Origin: Timema cristinae | Taxonomy: Eukaryota > Arthropoda > Insecta > Phasmatodea > Timematidae | NCBI GenBank assembly: GCA_039000515.1 | Contig: JBCFYV010000012.1 | Location: forward strand, 8,240,287-8,304,286 | Direction of reading: 5' to 3' | DNA length: 64,000 bases | Shown here: positions 1 through 11,530 of the stretch, one piece after another | Layout of the letters: each line of letters begins with the position of its first letter | How positions within the stretch are numbered: position 1 is the stretch's first letter | The notes under the pieces: model-generated | Seen by the model: only the letters and a program-made list of their open reading frames with translations | What the model was told of the DNA's origin: nothing | Database searches by the model: none | Program-made: the position numbers and the translations under genes

Positions 1-2080
1 GTTTTATTCCATATAGAAAATGCAAACTATGATTTATCTTTTCAAGTAATGATAAAAAAAGGGCACATACTAACGATATTAGTTGAGTTAGTTACCTAGA
101 AATCTCTTGAAATAAGGTTGAACGTGTTGTGGCCATATAATGCCTTACTCTTGATTTTAGATTATTACATTAAGAAATACAGGTGGGACAGTCAAAGGGA
201 AGGGCCATGCTCCATTGTAGTTAGTATTCCTATTTTAACTAAAATAAAATGAACACATTGCTTTACCACATCTAGTCTTGAGTTGGCACTGTCGTAATGT
301 TGAGTTTAAATGTTTAGTTACCTAAGACATATTTGACACCACTTAAATTTATTTATCATAATATCAACACACAACATCAAACAGATTATTTATTTAGATA
401 AAAATAGTATTGTCTTTACATTTATATTGTTCACATAAAGTAAGAAAATATATACATCTTTAAGGATTTATTAACTTTCGAAAGAGTTTTCATTTCTCAA
501 AGTATAATTTACCAAATGCTTCATATAATTTATAAGTCTGAAATAGAAAATATTAATATACTTTAGCTATATTTTGGTTTGATTTGAATGCTTTATACGG
601 GCCTTATAAAACAATATATAATTTCATCATTATCAGTATTATTAAGAAGCGTTGGTTTGTGTTGGTCCAGTTCAAAGCTATGATTATTTAATATGCGATG
701 CTATTCCATGTTGTTTGTTGTGACTGTTCCTTATCTTTATCTTTTAGTTCATAATTTAATGTTGAAAATTTTTATACAATTCAATCTGTTCCATCCACAG
801 AAAACTAAGGAATATTCTAATTTTTATAACTCAAAATAAATATTTTTTCCTTAAAAATTTGAATCTATATTTTAGAACTACATTGTTTACCATTGGTTTA
901 TTCTGACATAACTTCATGAAAATTATCAACCAGACCCCAGACCATTAATTTACCAACTAATTGAATGCAGCTTCATGTTATATTTCTAACAACAAATGTT
1001 ATCAATCAGATAGGATTTCTACTTTCTATAGCAGTGCAGCTTTAATGACCCTCCAGACTAACCCAAATAATGGAACAAGCAAGGTAGCCTGCAAGAATAT
1101 ATATATTAAAATTAGAACCAGTATAAAACTAAAAATTTTGTGGTATTCTGATTATATATACCATCAGTGAGCTGACAACCTGTTTTATTGCAGATTTTTT
1201 TTATAAGGCAGAACAAGGTTATGCTATTTCCTAATATAGAGGTCAATGAACCTGAATAAAAGAGGTGGTAGTGTGAGCCCCACTGATCTTTAGCAAATAT
1301 AGAATTATTAAGAACCTAATTATATTTGAATAAAACAAAATATCATTGTGGGAAAGTTAACTTTTTATGTTAATGTTTTATAAGAATTAGATTCAAGACA
1401 TTCTTGGGTAAAACTAAGATTCGGATCGAAGAACAGGTAAATTCAACTCATCTCTACCTAAAACTATATATCTTTATTTGAGCATAAAAATCAAGATATT
1501 CATATTTTACACCCATCCAAAATTACTTCTGACGTGTATACAATCTAATAAAAGCTCAATCCATTGTCCCCCAAACAGAGATGAAAATGAATTATCAGAT
1601 AAACAGGTGATCTCTAAACCAGGGTATCAGATGGAATGAAGGAGAATGTTTAGAGATTATCAGAAACAAGTCTGCCTAGTTTCCTGCCAAGGGAAATTTC
1701 TGTTGGATGTGAGAAATCGATGGTAATATAAATGATCTGCAAACATTAACAGTTTAGATTGTATAAGTTTGCACATAATCGATTTAAATGAGGATATATT
1801 AAACTAATCAAATAGTTCAAAAATTTGGAATACCGGTACCACTTTCTTAATAGTTAGTTATCTCTGTTTGGGAAAAACTACCAGAAAAAAAAAAATCAAA
1901 AGTACCTTTTGCCAAAAAATTTAGGTTAATGGCCTTGTATACAGACTCCGTATCCGTAAGGTGCATAGTCCATGGTCCAAAATAGCTTGACCTCACAGTG
2001 ACAGATTTATCCGACTGCACAGTCCTGATCTGTACCACTCTGTATAATATGGATCAACTTTAACTTTCTAAGAACTATAC
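1..2080. other. AT-rich sequence without a recognisable gene
   Basis: I see no exon-like reading frame, RNA gene or intact transposon here. Bases 915-960 resemble the inner part of the F3 SINE family (an accagaccccagaccatta-like stretch) in minus orientation, but the match is too short to be certain. Confidence 0.5.
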
Positions 2081-2084
2081 TTGT

Positions 2085-2535
2085 GAAACGTGGTCTCGTA
2101 CCTTACATGGCAAAAATAAATTTATGGTGTTTGAAAACAAGGTGCTTAGGAAGATATTTGGCCCAAAAAGCAATGAAGATATTAAAGAGGGGAGAAGGCT
2201 ACATAATGATGAGTCACATACCCTGTACTCATCATAAGACATTGTTGAGATAATCAAATCTCCCAGATTACAAGGGGTAGGACATGCAACGTGAATGGAA
2301 GAATCTAGAACGTGTTCATGATATGGATTGGAAAACCCAATGGAAACAGACCATTGGGAAGACCTAGACGCAAATGGAGGACTACATTAGAATAGACCTG
2401 AAAAAGATAGGGTGTAATGAGATGATGGAGACTATCAGATAAGGATAGGTGTAATGAGGTAACTGATAGAAAATAGTAGGATAGGTGACATACTTTTATA
2501 TGTGCGGCAATGAACTTTGAAGTTCCTAATGCTAT
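2085..2535 (+). pseudogene. 3' end of a LINE reverse-transcriptase ORF (dead fragment)
   Basis: In broken plus-strand frames the sequence encodes the end of an insect non-LTR retrotransposon polyprotein. The motif FENKVLRKIFGPKS is followed by RRLHNDES, then IVEIIKSPRL, and then a GRPRRKW-type basic patch. This is the region after the RT domain in many arthropod LINEs. Several stops and small indels separate the segments, and nothing upstream encodes RT, so this is a 5'-truncated copy. It ends with a short AAGTAAGTAA-like tail. A second copy of the same tail, also plus-strand, lies at 39432-39800, so both come from one LINE family. The clade is not determined from this fragment. Confidence 0.75.
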
Positions 2536-2999
2536 AGAGAGAGTAAGTAAGTAAATAAGGACTAGATGATGCAGAGGGCTACTGAGAATCTATTATTGTT
2601 AAATAAATGTAAGCACGCATTAAATGAAAGCACCAATAGTAGTGAAAGATACATTATTATGGAATTAATACGAAATGAAATAATGGTTGTACATAAACAT
2701 TTGTATACTCCACTATACCAGATCTTTAGTAGGTTCCTACAAGGACCCTACTAGTAATAAAGATAGCATGCTCTTGCACACATTACCCTACTGAACAAGA
2801 GTTGTGTCATAATCCACACACATCTGGACGTCCCCTCAACGGAAGGTTGCACATGCATCTTTACCTCCCTTTGGCCGCTGTTGAAAGGGGTGTATAACCA
2901 GGTTATCCACAGCTAGGGTTATCAATCTGTTGCAGTTTGGTCACCTGTACACCAACATTAAACTGGTCACTCGAATATCAGTTTCAATCTCTTTCTCTT
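2536..2999. other. No gene seen
   Basis: Spacer between the LINE tail and the minisatellite. The short open frame at 2566-2754 has no recognisable domain or splice context. Confidence 0.4.
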
Positions 3000-3760
3000 G
3001 CTTCCCTCTTTCCACCTCACTGGCTCCATGTGCCGAGGTCCCTACCCCCCCTCCACTCGCATCACGTGCGCTGTAGGTGGTTCCTTTCCCCTCCATCACT
3101 CGCATCACGTGCCTGTAGTGGTCCTTACCCCTCCATCACATCGTATCACGTGCGCTGTAGGTGGTTCCTACCCCCTCCATACATCGTATCACTGCGCTGT
3201 AGGTGGTTCCTAACCCCCCCCACCAATCGCATCACATGCGCTGTAGGTGGTTCCTACCCCTCCATCACCAGCATCACGAGCGTGTAGGTGGTTCCTACCC
3301 CCTCCATCCATCGTATCACTGTGCTGTAGGTGTTCCTAACCCCTCCATCACATGTATCACGTGCGCTTAGTGGTTCCTACCCCCTTCCCTCACATCGCAT
3401 CACGTGCGCTGTAGGTGGTTCCTACCCTCCATCAATCGTATCACTGCGCTGTAGGTGTTCCTACCCCTCCATCACATCGTATCACATGGCCTGTAGGTGT
3501 TCCTACCCTCCATCACATCGTATCACTGCGCTGTAGTGGTTCCTACCCCTCCAATCACATCGTTGAACACGCCTAGTAGGTTCCTACCCCTGCCATCACT
3601 CTATCACATGCGCTGTAGGTGGTTCTAACCTCCAAACATGCATCACGTGCCTGTAGTTCTACTCTTTCAACATTGTATACGTGCCTAGTGGTTCTAACCT
3701 TATCCACGACAGTGTGCTGGGTTCTATCCACAGCCTTGTGCCAGGTTCTACCACTCATAC
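3000..3760. repeat. Minisatellite, ~43-bp unit, about 16 degenerate copies
   Basis: A unit close to 'atcacgtgcgctgtaggtgg' followed by 'ttcctacccctccatcacatcgt' is repeated head to tail. The landmark GTAGGTGGTTCCTAC recurs near 3075, 3158, 3199, 3242, 3285, 3412, 3453, 3494, 3534, 3575 and 3618. Copies differ by 1-2 base indels (GTAGGTGG against GTAGGTG), and they decay most on the right, after about 3620. The spacing is about 41-43 bp, so the array frame drifts and the apparent reading frames through it are repeat translations. It is GC-richer than its surroundings. Confidence 0.9.
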
Positions 3761-3780
3761 ACTCAGCATGAGACACCTAT

Positions 3781-4610
3781 CTTACCCGCCCCACCCTTGA
3801 ACCCATTCGTCATCCTAACTGATCATTACTACGAGACAAAAGTGATGTAAACATAAAAAATGTTATATTCTTGTTAAGCTAGCAATATAATAATACTGAT
3901 ATATACAATAATATTAAAGTGCATGATTAGACTTAAATTATCAATATTATAAATTCTATAATCACAATTATGTTTTTAAATTTTAATTAGGCTATATCCT
4001 GAAAGTTGATAAAGAAAAGAAAAATTGTGTTTTACTGCACTTAAATAATAATTAGCTTCAATATCATCTGCATTCTTCTTGTATACAGTTTTATTTTGAA
4101 GAGCTCTATTGAATGGAGTTTCTGACTTTACCATTGGTCGGCATAGTCAGATAATTAAAGATACCAACTATGTAAACACAAAATTGCTAACGAACGCAAA
4201 GGAGCTAAGGACTATACAGATGTGGACTTTACAGACTATATTTTCAGTTTTTTTTCTGGTATGCTTTTTAATTTCAAATACTAATTTCAAAATAGTGAAT
4301 ACCCATGCTTCATCGGTTTCCGCAGCTATTGAAAATTCTTAATTATCTTTTCTTAAGACAATTAACCCTTAAAAGTGAATATCACAAACTTTGGTGTAGG
4401 GTTCACGCACATGGATGTATAAATTTTACTAGAGAAAACACACAGCCATGACTAACATTGTTTTTCTGCTCACTACATTTCATTCCAAGCTACCTTTGTC
4501 AACAGCCGAATGGGGCTAGTATGATTAATACTTCAGCATTCTTTTAATTTACCTGATCATAAGGTGTGGGATACCAATTCCTGGTCCTTTCAGTCACTAG
4601 TCACACTCTT
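3781..4610. other. No gene seen
   Basis: AT-rich spacer. A short plus-strand frame at 4109-4342 has a hydrophobic centre, but it has no recognisable domain or splice context. Confidence 0.4.
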
Positions 4611-5001
4611 TTAAGAGTCCGTTCTTTGTCTCCCAGATGCGACACCTCTTTCCTTGCATCTGCTACTACTAGCCAGTTCGCTCAAGGGAATACCAAATTC
4701 TGCGGTGCCCCAGACATCACAGTTCGGGCTGTAGCTTGCTGCCCTAGGTTTCCAGTTGTTTACCGTCCCTCGGCTCCCCCTCACCTCCAGATCTGCCACG
4801 TTGGCGTCCTCTAGAGAACGGCATTTGTTTCCCAGCTCGTAGGTTATGGATGACACATGCAAGTGGTGCTGACTGCTTTGACGTCTGGAAAGGTAATTGC
4901 TGCCCGATGGGTTGGCGCAATAACTGAAGGCAGAAGAACTGCTTCGTCTTCTGTCCTCCAAGGCGTTCAAGCTGCATGTTGGGACTATCTTGTGGGGGAA
5001 C
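4611..5001 (-). CDS. Candidate exon, serine-rich (possible distal tail exon of the GABA-B-like gene)
   Basis: A good acceptor on the minus strand (pyrimidine-rich tract, then TATTACCAG, ending at 5002) opens a frame starting G|TTC CCC CAC. It encodes a serine-rich segment with RRRSSSSAF and LSRRQSSQHHLHVSS. A strong donor GAG|GTGAGG follows at 4785/4784, making a 217-bp internal exon. Alternatively the frame runs on to a stop at 4611-4613, making a terminal exon. The tract is clearly GC-richer than its flanks, as expected of coding DNA. No domain is recognisable. It is on the same strand as, and 12.6 kb downstream of, the last supported receptor exon, and its composition resembles that tail. 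The exon at 17.6 kb ends in phase 1 or at a stop, while this one needs a phase-2 partner, so direct joining fails. It could belong to an unrelated gene. Confidence 0.4.
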
Positions 5002-5130
5002 CTGGTAATAGACAGGAACAAGTAAAACACATTATAACAATACAAACACTGCACACGATGCAGCAGGACAGTGGACAGGACTTGAATGGAGGCAGTTTTC
5101 TTACATATTGTAATTATTTTAAATCGTTTA

Positions 5131-5313
5131 CCCGCTTCAGTGGCCGAATGGTCTAAAGCATGTTAAACTGGCCTGCAGAAGATGAGCGATCGGGGTTCAA
5201 ATCCTGATCCAGTCTACTGAGGGTGGTAAATAATTTCTCACTCTCTTTCCACACAAATGCAGATAGATTACCTCTTTAATGCTTCCTTCCCCATCCCTAA
5301 CCCATTAGAGTAA
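5131..5313 (+). mobile_element. SINE family F2, 5' part (split by Harbinger insertion)
   Basis: The head is derived from a tRNA with a long variable arm (Leu/Ser type). The A box is TGGCCGAATGG near 5141 and the B box is GGTTCAAATCC near 5195. A CTGAGGGTGGTAAATAATTT body, a pyrimidine-rich stretch and CCATCCCTAACCCATTAGAG follow, as in the uninterrupted copy at 43910-44150. The element stops at the Harbinger boundary and resumes at 9153. Confidence 0.85.
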
Positions 5314-5569
5314 GGGCCTCCTCACACAGGGATACTGAGTTGCCTAGATACCAGGAGACTCGGCTACTTAGCGACCCAACATGAGTAATTCAATGGCGCC
5401 ACTCAGAGACGGGGATACTGGAGTAGTGGAGACTAGAAGACCTACATACACGTCCTTAGGACTGGCGACTCAGCTTGCTGGTTGGTCTCCTCGCTAGTCC
5501 AGTGGTTGGGTATCGAGATACTACCGAAATATTTCTTTATATTCTTGTGATCGTGGTTTGCTCTAAGCG

Positions 5570-8240
5570 ATGGGTGAGCAAGCGTTCAATATACAATTTG
5601 TGGGTGAAGTGGAAAAGCACCCTGAACTGTACAACTTCAAGTTTAAGGGATACTCAAGAAAATATGTGACTGAGAAAGCGTGGAGAGAAGTTGCCAATGA
5701 ATCTCGGCTCACAGGTAAGTTCACTATTTCTTTATTAAAATTAATTTAAAATAATAATAAAATAATAACAAAGCGATAAACCTCCAACGAAATTTCAATA
5801 ATGACATAATTTTTTAATCAAAAATTTATATAGTCATAGCATGGAATTTTTCTTTTTTCCTGTAATAGTAGCCTTATCAGAGGAGAGCTTATTGTTTAAC
5901 CTGTACAGGTTCCATTTATAAATCCATACTACATAATATCACATGAATCATTGCCCAATAATTTACTTGATTTCTTCATACTTCACAATGTGTATAAATA
6001 CTTTAACCAAAAAAGTAAACAAAAAGTCAGTAGGCTTTTATTTTTCTGCCCAATTATCTTAGATAAGGAAATAAACCCAGTGAGTACAGTCAGTAATAGT
6101 CAAAATGAGGCAGAATTATTTTTATAGTTTTTATGACATGTATAGCTACTTTATTTGTAAAACAGAGGACTCTTTTACAGCGAATTTGTTTACACTGAAA
6201 TTGCTTAAACTAAAAAGTAATTTTATGAGAAATACTTTGTAACAAACTTTTTTTTTTTGTTACTAGAGTTTCATAATAAAGAGGTTCGCCTCAATAACAT
6301 AATTTGGCGCAACTTCTTATAATGCAGAGTTTTTTTTTTGTTAACAATAAACAGCTAGGTACCTACAAAATTACGAGCAACAATATTTCCACTGCCATGG
6401 CAGGGAAGCCTGAGGTGTTAGAAAGTAGTTCGCTAAATAATTTCTCACTTCATGAGCAGTAGTATTGTTAGGTCTTGTAGTGGTAGTGTAGTGATGTTGA
6501 TGGGAGTTTCAGTGCTATCAAATGGTTCACCAGCTCTATATGGAACATCTTCACATTTACGAATGCAGTTGTGAAGAATGCAGACGGATTTTATAATACT
6601 AACCACCATTTTCGTTGTTCGGCAGAGAACAGCAGTAGGCCTACTCAGCACTTGGAACTTTACTGTCATCATTCAAAAAGCCCTTAGACTCTTTTTCTCC
6701 CTCTGCTCAGTCTATTGTTGAAAATTCTTTTTTCACTATCAAGAGTTATTTGGAGGTAGGGTTGCAGCAAATATCGTGTCAACGGGAAGGTTTCATCTCC
6801 AACAAAGTAGTATGGGAAGGCTACTCATTTTCATCATCTGGCAATCGTGAAGAGGTTCGTATGTTTAATCCTCCCTTTATAATCCAGTGTTTGATAGAAC
6901 GAAATATTCCCCCATCACTATTTCTACCTGCATAACCAATTTCAATACAAGTGAAGAGACCATTTGCATCACTACACGCCAGTAGTACTATTGAGTGATA
7001 TGCTTTATAATTAAAGTTAGTTGAGCCAGTTCCAGGTAATTCTTGATTCGGCTGTGCTTCCCGTCCAATGCACGCAAACAATTAGGTAAATTCCACGGCG
7101 AATAGAAACGTGTAGCTATCATCTTCCATTTTCCTTCCCCTGGGATAGGCATGTGAGAATATTTCAACACTTCCCAGATAAATTTGGTAGTTTCACGTGT
7201 GATGTTTATAATGGTACTTTCTCCTCTAGCAAAGTACATTGACAGTGATATAAAAGTACATCCTGTTGCCAAATACCTGCAAGAGGTAAATTTAATATTA
7301 CTTCATAATACATTTAAACACACTTGTATTTTTTTAAATAGTTAACTTAATATTATATTAATTTCTTATTTTAACTTTGTATAGCTTCATTCTTGTATTC
7401 TTATTTATTTATTAATTTTTTTACTTTGATAATGTTATTTTCTCATAATTTATTAATTGCAGTTGTTTGTATTTATTTGTATTATTTTATTTATTTGCAG
7501 TGAGCAAGTGCAAGGAAAAGTGGTAGAATCTCCGTTCTGTTTCTGTCCGTTACTTAAAACCCCCTGCCGTTGGTTCAAGTAGCAAAAGTAAAAAAAACTT
7601 ATCTGGCCGAAGCAATGAAATTTACGCTTCCATTCATTAAAACGCAAGGTACACCGTTTGGGAATTTACAGAAAGTACCCGGTCAACCTTATGAACCTAA
7701 TTCGGAACAAAATTACAAGATCTTATAATGGAGGAAGAAGAAATCATAGCATATGAGGCAATTGAAGCTCCACCGCCAACACCTCCCCTTCCTCCTTCCC
7801 CACAAGGACAAACTCATCTTTCCCGGGAAATGACACAATATACTTTCAGTACAAGACAGAACGCACCAAAGCGTAAGAAAATGATGACAGATGTGGACAG
7901 GAGGAATAATAAAGAAACAAGAAAACTTAAATAAACTTCAAATAGAAGTACTGAGGGGAAAAGGGCCTTTTTTATGAGCCTGCTGATGCACAAATGAGGT
8001 CATTCAGGCGAAGGGATCGCAGCTTATTGACAAAATCGTGAATCCAACTCACCTATATCACATCTACCGCCCTACAACAGGTCTCAACCTACTCGCTTGA
8101 TTCTTCTTCCACACACTCATCACATTGGGATGAGAATGCTTACGGGAGATCGTCACCTGGAAATCAAATGCTACTGGAACAGCCGCAACAAAATGTTGCA
8201 CAACAGTATTTCGAAGCTGTCCTTGAGGCTATATAATACA
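5570..8240 (+). pseudogene. Harbinger MADF-domain DNA-binding protein, two exons, broken
   Basis: Exon 1 (5570-5714) starts MGEQAFNIQFVGEVEKHPEL and ends ...ANESRLT with donor ACAG|GTAAGT in phase 1. Exon 2 starts at 7501 after TTATTTGCAG and continues VSKCKEKW, which completes the MADF core. An in-frame TAG at 7524-7526 replaces the next residue, and the frame then carries on with NLRSVSVRYLKPPAVGSSSKS. A later segment at 7728-7934 is acidic and proline-rich (EEEEIIAYEAIEAPPPTPP) and a basic stretch follows. The gene decays out of frame by about 8240. In Harbinger elements this Myb/MADF-like partner binds the transposon ends with the transposase. The 1.8-kb intron contains exon 2 of the antisense transposase. 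Confidence 0.85.
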
Positions 8241-9020
8241 GGTCCTTGAAATTGAGGACGTCCATGTTGCGATATGAGTTTTTTTATTTTGTGTTTGTGA
8301 CTCTACACAACTGCTGCTTTGCTTTAAGCACTGGAGCATATTCCTGTTTCCTATTAATTGTATATTTCTGTTTTGCCATTTTTTGTTTTCACTGTCAGAT
8401 AATGAATTTTCTCTTAATTTTTTAAAATATTTTGCTTGTATGCTACTTTTTGAATGTGTTATTTTATAGGTTTAAAATAAATAAAACTTTGAAATGAAAT
8501 TACGTAAACAGCACTTCTTCTATTTTTAACCCACTACAAATGCAAAAACTAATAAATAATGTAAATAACTAAGTACACGAAGTATAAACCCAGTAACGTA
8601 ATAAGATGAAGCATTACAAAATTCTTAAAAATACGAATGCAACGATATAATGGAAGAAATGTCCACTTACTATGTGAATTTGACCTACCTCAAGGTTATT
8701 AGCAGTCGCTCATCAGGACTCACACATTCCCTCATTGTGGTGTCCCTATAATGTATGGAAGGAGTAAACATCCTCGTTAATTATAGGTAAGTATCGTTCC
8801 TCATTCTGTAGAATGTGGTGAATTTGGAGTCTGATTCCTGCAAATCTTTGGCCGCAATGAATAATTTCCTTGTATTTATCCTTCTATAGCGGATTCGGAG
8901 ATAATAGCGCAGGATAATAATCTCCTCTCCGTTGCTGCTAGAATCACTATACATTTGATTTGTTTTATCACGGTTCATAAGGTACAGGAAGGTAAGGTGG
9001 TGAACTAGAAACTTTGTCAT
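6445..9020 (-). pseudogene. Harbinger (HARBI1-like) DDE transposase, two exons, broken
   Basis: Exon 1 (about 9020-8689) encodes the N-terminal region ending MRNDTYL, then a stop, then TTMRECVSPDERLLITLR, with donor TTGAG|GTAGGT at 8689/8688. Exon 2 starts at 7276 after CTTGCAG with YLATGCTFISLSMYFARGES, so the phase-2 junction restores the classic LR-YLATG motif. Further on are LRALDGKH (first catalytic Asp), then after a frame change NFNYKAYHSIVLLACSDANG and GRNSDGGIF (second Asp), a YYFVGDETFPL segment, and SVCILHNCIRKC near the C-terminus. The third acidic residue lies in a degraded stretch. At least two frameshifts and several stops are present. The 1.4-kb intron contains exon 2 of the plus-strand MADF gene. 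Confidence 0.88.
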
Positions 9021-9152
9021 TTTTAATCAGTTCTCCTGGGTTTTGAAATTTTATTTTAGTAGCCCCGTGTGAGGGAGAACGGGTAACTCGAGTCATCCAG
9101 TCTCCCAGGCTCCTGCTGATTATTTGAGTAACCCCCTGTGAGGAGGCCCTAA

Positions 9153-9200
9153 CTATCATATATGTATTTAACCTGAACAGGTAGGAAGCTGCGCTAAAGA
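9153..9200 (+). mobile_element. SINE family F2, 3' part (right of Harbinger)
   Basis: CTATCATATATGTATTTAAC, then CTGAACAGGTAGGAAGCTG and CGCTAAAG, matches the 3' end of F2 copies (compare CCTGAACAGGTAGTAAGACA at 44118). It resumes exactly where the copy at 5131-5313 stops. Confidence 0.8.
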
Positions 9201-9244
9201 AGCTTTAAAATCATTAGTAAGTTTTTGGAACAATTTTTATTTTA

Positions 9245-9425
9245 CTGCTTAATCTAGGAGGTACAGATGAGGAACATATTTTAATGGAAGTTCACATGCA
9301 TTAGTGTGAAGAGAGGATGGAAAACACCTTATTTTACCTGACTAAGATTTGAACCTCAGTCTCCCTCTCACTGTCAATATAGATCATTATACGCCTGATG
9401 CCGTAGACCGTGTGACCACTGGTGC
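9245..9425 (-). mobile_element. SINE family F2, 5'-proximal part
   Basis: On the minus strand, a B-box-like GAGGTTCAAATCTTAGTCAG follows a degraded head containing GTCACACGGTCTACGG. The F2 body follows (GTTTTCCATCCTCTCTTCAC). The tail is missing. Confidence 0.6.
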
Positions 9426-9429
9426 AGTC

Positions 9430-10235
9430 TCTTGGACTGTTAGCCCATTAGCTATAATTTGTGGGCCAATCATTAATGTGTTTTGGGAACACTTTATACA
9501 ATGTGTGGTAATCATTAAAGTAATGCAAGTAACAACAATTTTTATATTTTTTGCAAAAAACAAATAAATTAAAGTGTTACCTTTTTAAATGGGTTTCTAA
9601 AAATAAAATATTGTGTTAGTTTGAAGTAAGACTAAACCTGTATTAAATATACTAACTATACACACTCTATTGAATGTATAAATTGGATCCTAGACGACAC
9701 TATTTTAACATCCTCTGGTACCATCCGCCAAGTTACGGTCAACTCATAATGACTGTACTGGGATTATGACAACATGTAGTTTGTTTGTAAAGTTTTAGCT
9801 AAAGATTAGGTATGGATGGAATCCCTCAAATCCTTAAAAATATTTTAGGTACAATTTTTAAAAAACTTTTTTCTAAATTATTTTTAGAACTATTATAATG
9901 CATAATAATGATTTATATATCAACATGATTATAGGACAAACCAACAACCAAACTCCAGAATATTAATTTACCATTTATGTAAACAAAATCCAAAGTGAAG
10001 AAAAATAAAATCATACTAGAAATTGGGAAAATTTAGATTTTTGATTTGATCTAGAATGAATATTTATAATTCAACGGTTTAATGAAGATTTGGTTTCAAG
10101 ATTCGGGTTCAAGAAAATGTGAATATGACCCATTGCTAACTATTAATTAATAAACATTAAAAGGTCACACACCATATAATTGGATTCCTAAGAACCCTCT
10201 ACCTCTATATCTAAGACCTAGTCTTGTCATATCAC
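9430..10235. other. No gene seen
   Basis: AT-rich spacer. Bases 9938-9975 loosely resemble an F3 SINE segment that also recurs near 24352-24395. No coding signal. Confidence 0.4.
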
Positions 10236-10237
10236 GC

Positions 10238-10428
10238 TATATATTATTATTATTAGCACCGCGTCTTACTACCCGTTCGGGTTATACGCACTTACGCTAA
10301 TGTGTAATGGTAGGGTGATTGTGAGGTGAAATGAAGAACCTACAGTTTAACGTGGAATCCGAACCACGGTGGAGGCCTGGCATTCCACACATTCACAAGC
10401 TGTCTTGTCAGAGGTGTAGATCACGCTA
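10238..10428 (-). mobile_element. SINE family F1, 5'-truncated
   Basis: Read on the minus strand it ends GTATAACCCGAACGGGTAGT, AAGACGCGGTGCTAA and AAT repeats. Before that it has the F1 body (GTTCGGATTCCACGTTAAAC, CATTTCACCTCACAATCACC). The tRNA-like head is absent. Confidence 0.85.
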
Positions 10429-10429
10429 T

Positions 10430-11264
10430 ATACATATTGCTATGTCATACAAGCTATAATACAGCTTAAATCGCGAACTAATATACCAACTTTCACTACT
10501 ATTGGTCTCTTGGAAAACATAATTAATGGCTAAAATACAACAAGAATAGGAGCCTAAACAATAATGTCTAACTAAAACACTTGATTGCAGATTTAAACAA
10601 CTTTAGAACCTTTTTACTGCTAATAGCAGGAAACTGATAGTGGCAGATTAAAAATGTGTGCATCACAGAATGCCAGACCAAAGAGATTAAACTGTATTGA
10701 CTTTTTAAATAGCCCAACAGGACTTTTTTCCCATGAGATTGTAGGATGAATAGCAAATTAAATTTAACTACAAATCATTCACTTAGCCAAGCCTTTTATG
10801 AGTTTTGGATACTTAGGACTTCTCTATTCCCCCCCCTCTCCCCTGCCCAAAAAATATTAACCAACTACATTTAGTTAAAATTAAAATGTACTTTTTCAAG
10901 TCATTAGGAAATTAAAAATAAACTTGTCAGTTTATGAACTGAGTACATAATTTTTATACCACATTATAAAAATATAAGTGGGTTCTCTGGTAATTCTCTT
11001 TCCCTCTCAAAAATTAATTAAAATCCAGCTACAAATTGTTAGTAATTAACAGATTTGAAATAAATATACCACCATCAGCTGAATTTGGTGTTAAAACATA
11101 TAGTTAGTTTTACTAACAATGTTCTACAAACCAACCTAGGAGATCCTCTTACTCTCTCCTTGAAGGAAAGTATGGGTTGAGAATGTTGATGATGAATTTT
11201 TCTGCTTCCAGAATAACTCACTCTTCTTTCTGACATACATTCTGGAACAAATACACACACGAAC
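10430..11264. other. No gene seen
   Basis: AT-rich spacer between a SINE and the Copia element. A C-rich tract lies near 10828. I see no exon or transposon signal. Confidence 0.4.
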
Positions 11265-11269
11265 ATAGT

Positions 11270-11530
11270 TGTTGGAGACACTGACTAAGGTGCACGATCC
11301 AACCACTGTACCAATCACGAAAGGCGCTGCAGTAGCGCGAGCATCGAGAGTTATCCAATCACATAGCTTTCACTTTAACAGTTGTTCTTTTTCCTTCAAC
11401 AAACCGACCGCGTCGTTTTGTGGTCACACTAACCTTTTTTTGGTGCTAATTATCCCACTAAATGTATTTGTAGATTGTATGTTCGTCTCGGACGTTAATT
11501 TTGTGTACTCGACTTTAACCTTTGCTAACA
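11270..11530 (+). repeat. Copia 5' LTR
   Basis: Starts TGTTGGAGACAC and ends TTTGCTAACA. It shares long blocks with the 3' LTR, for example from TATCCAATCACATAGCTTTC to GACCGCGTCGTTTTGT. Compared with the other LTR it has ACTGACTAAG in place of ACTAAG near its start. Confidence 0.93.

Larger units (their letters stand above)
5314..9149. mobile_element. PIF/Harbinger DNA transposon, structurally complete
   Basis: The ends are inverted repeats: the left end starts GGGCCTCCTCACACAGGG and the right end, read inward, starts GGGCCTCCTCACAGGGGG, identical for the first 13 bases. They are flanked by a TAA duplication at 5311-5313 and 9150-9152, the TWA target expected for this superfamily. The 3836-bp element holds the two genes typical of Harbinger: a MADF-domain DNA-binding protein on the plus strand and a HARBI1-like DDE transposase on the minus strand. 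Both carry stops, so the copy cannot act autonomously. It interrupts a SINE. Confidence 0.92.

Noticed and set aside
2937..3536. Open frames rich in repeated TCAVGGS/PSHRI-type peptides
   Set aside because: They are translations of the 43-bp minisatellite, not genes.
3000..3760. CRISPR-like array
   Set aside because: The units are contiguous and degenerate without unique spacers, and the genome is eukaryotic.
4566..4814. Plus-strand open frame of 82 codons
   Set aside because: Antisense to the candidate minus-strand exon, which has better splice sites; no domain seen.
5131..5215. Possible Leu/Ser tRNA gene
   Set aside because: It is the head of an F2 SINE with the typical body and tail.
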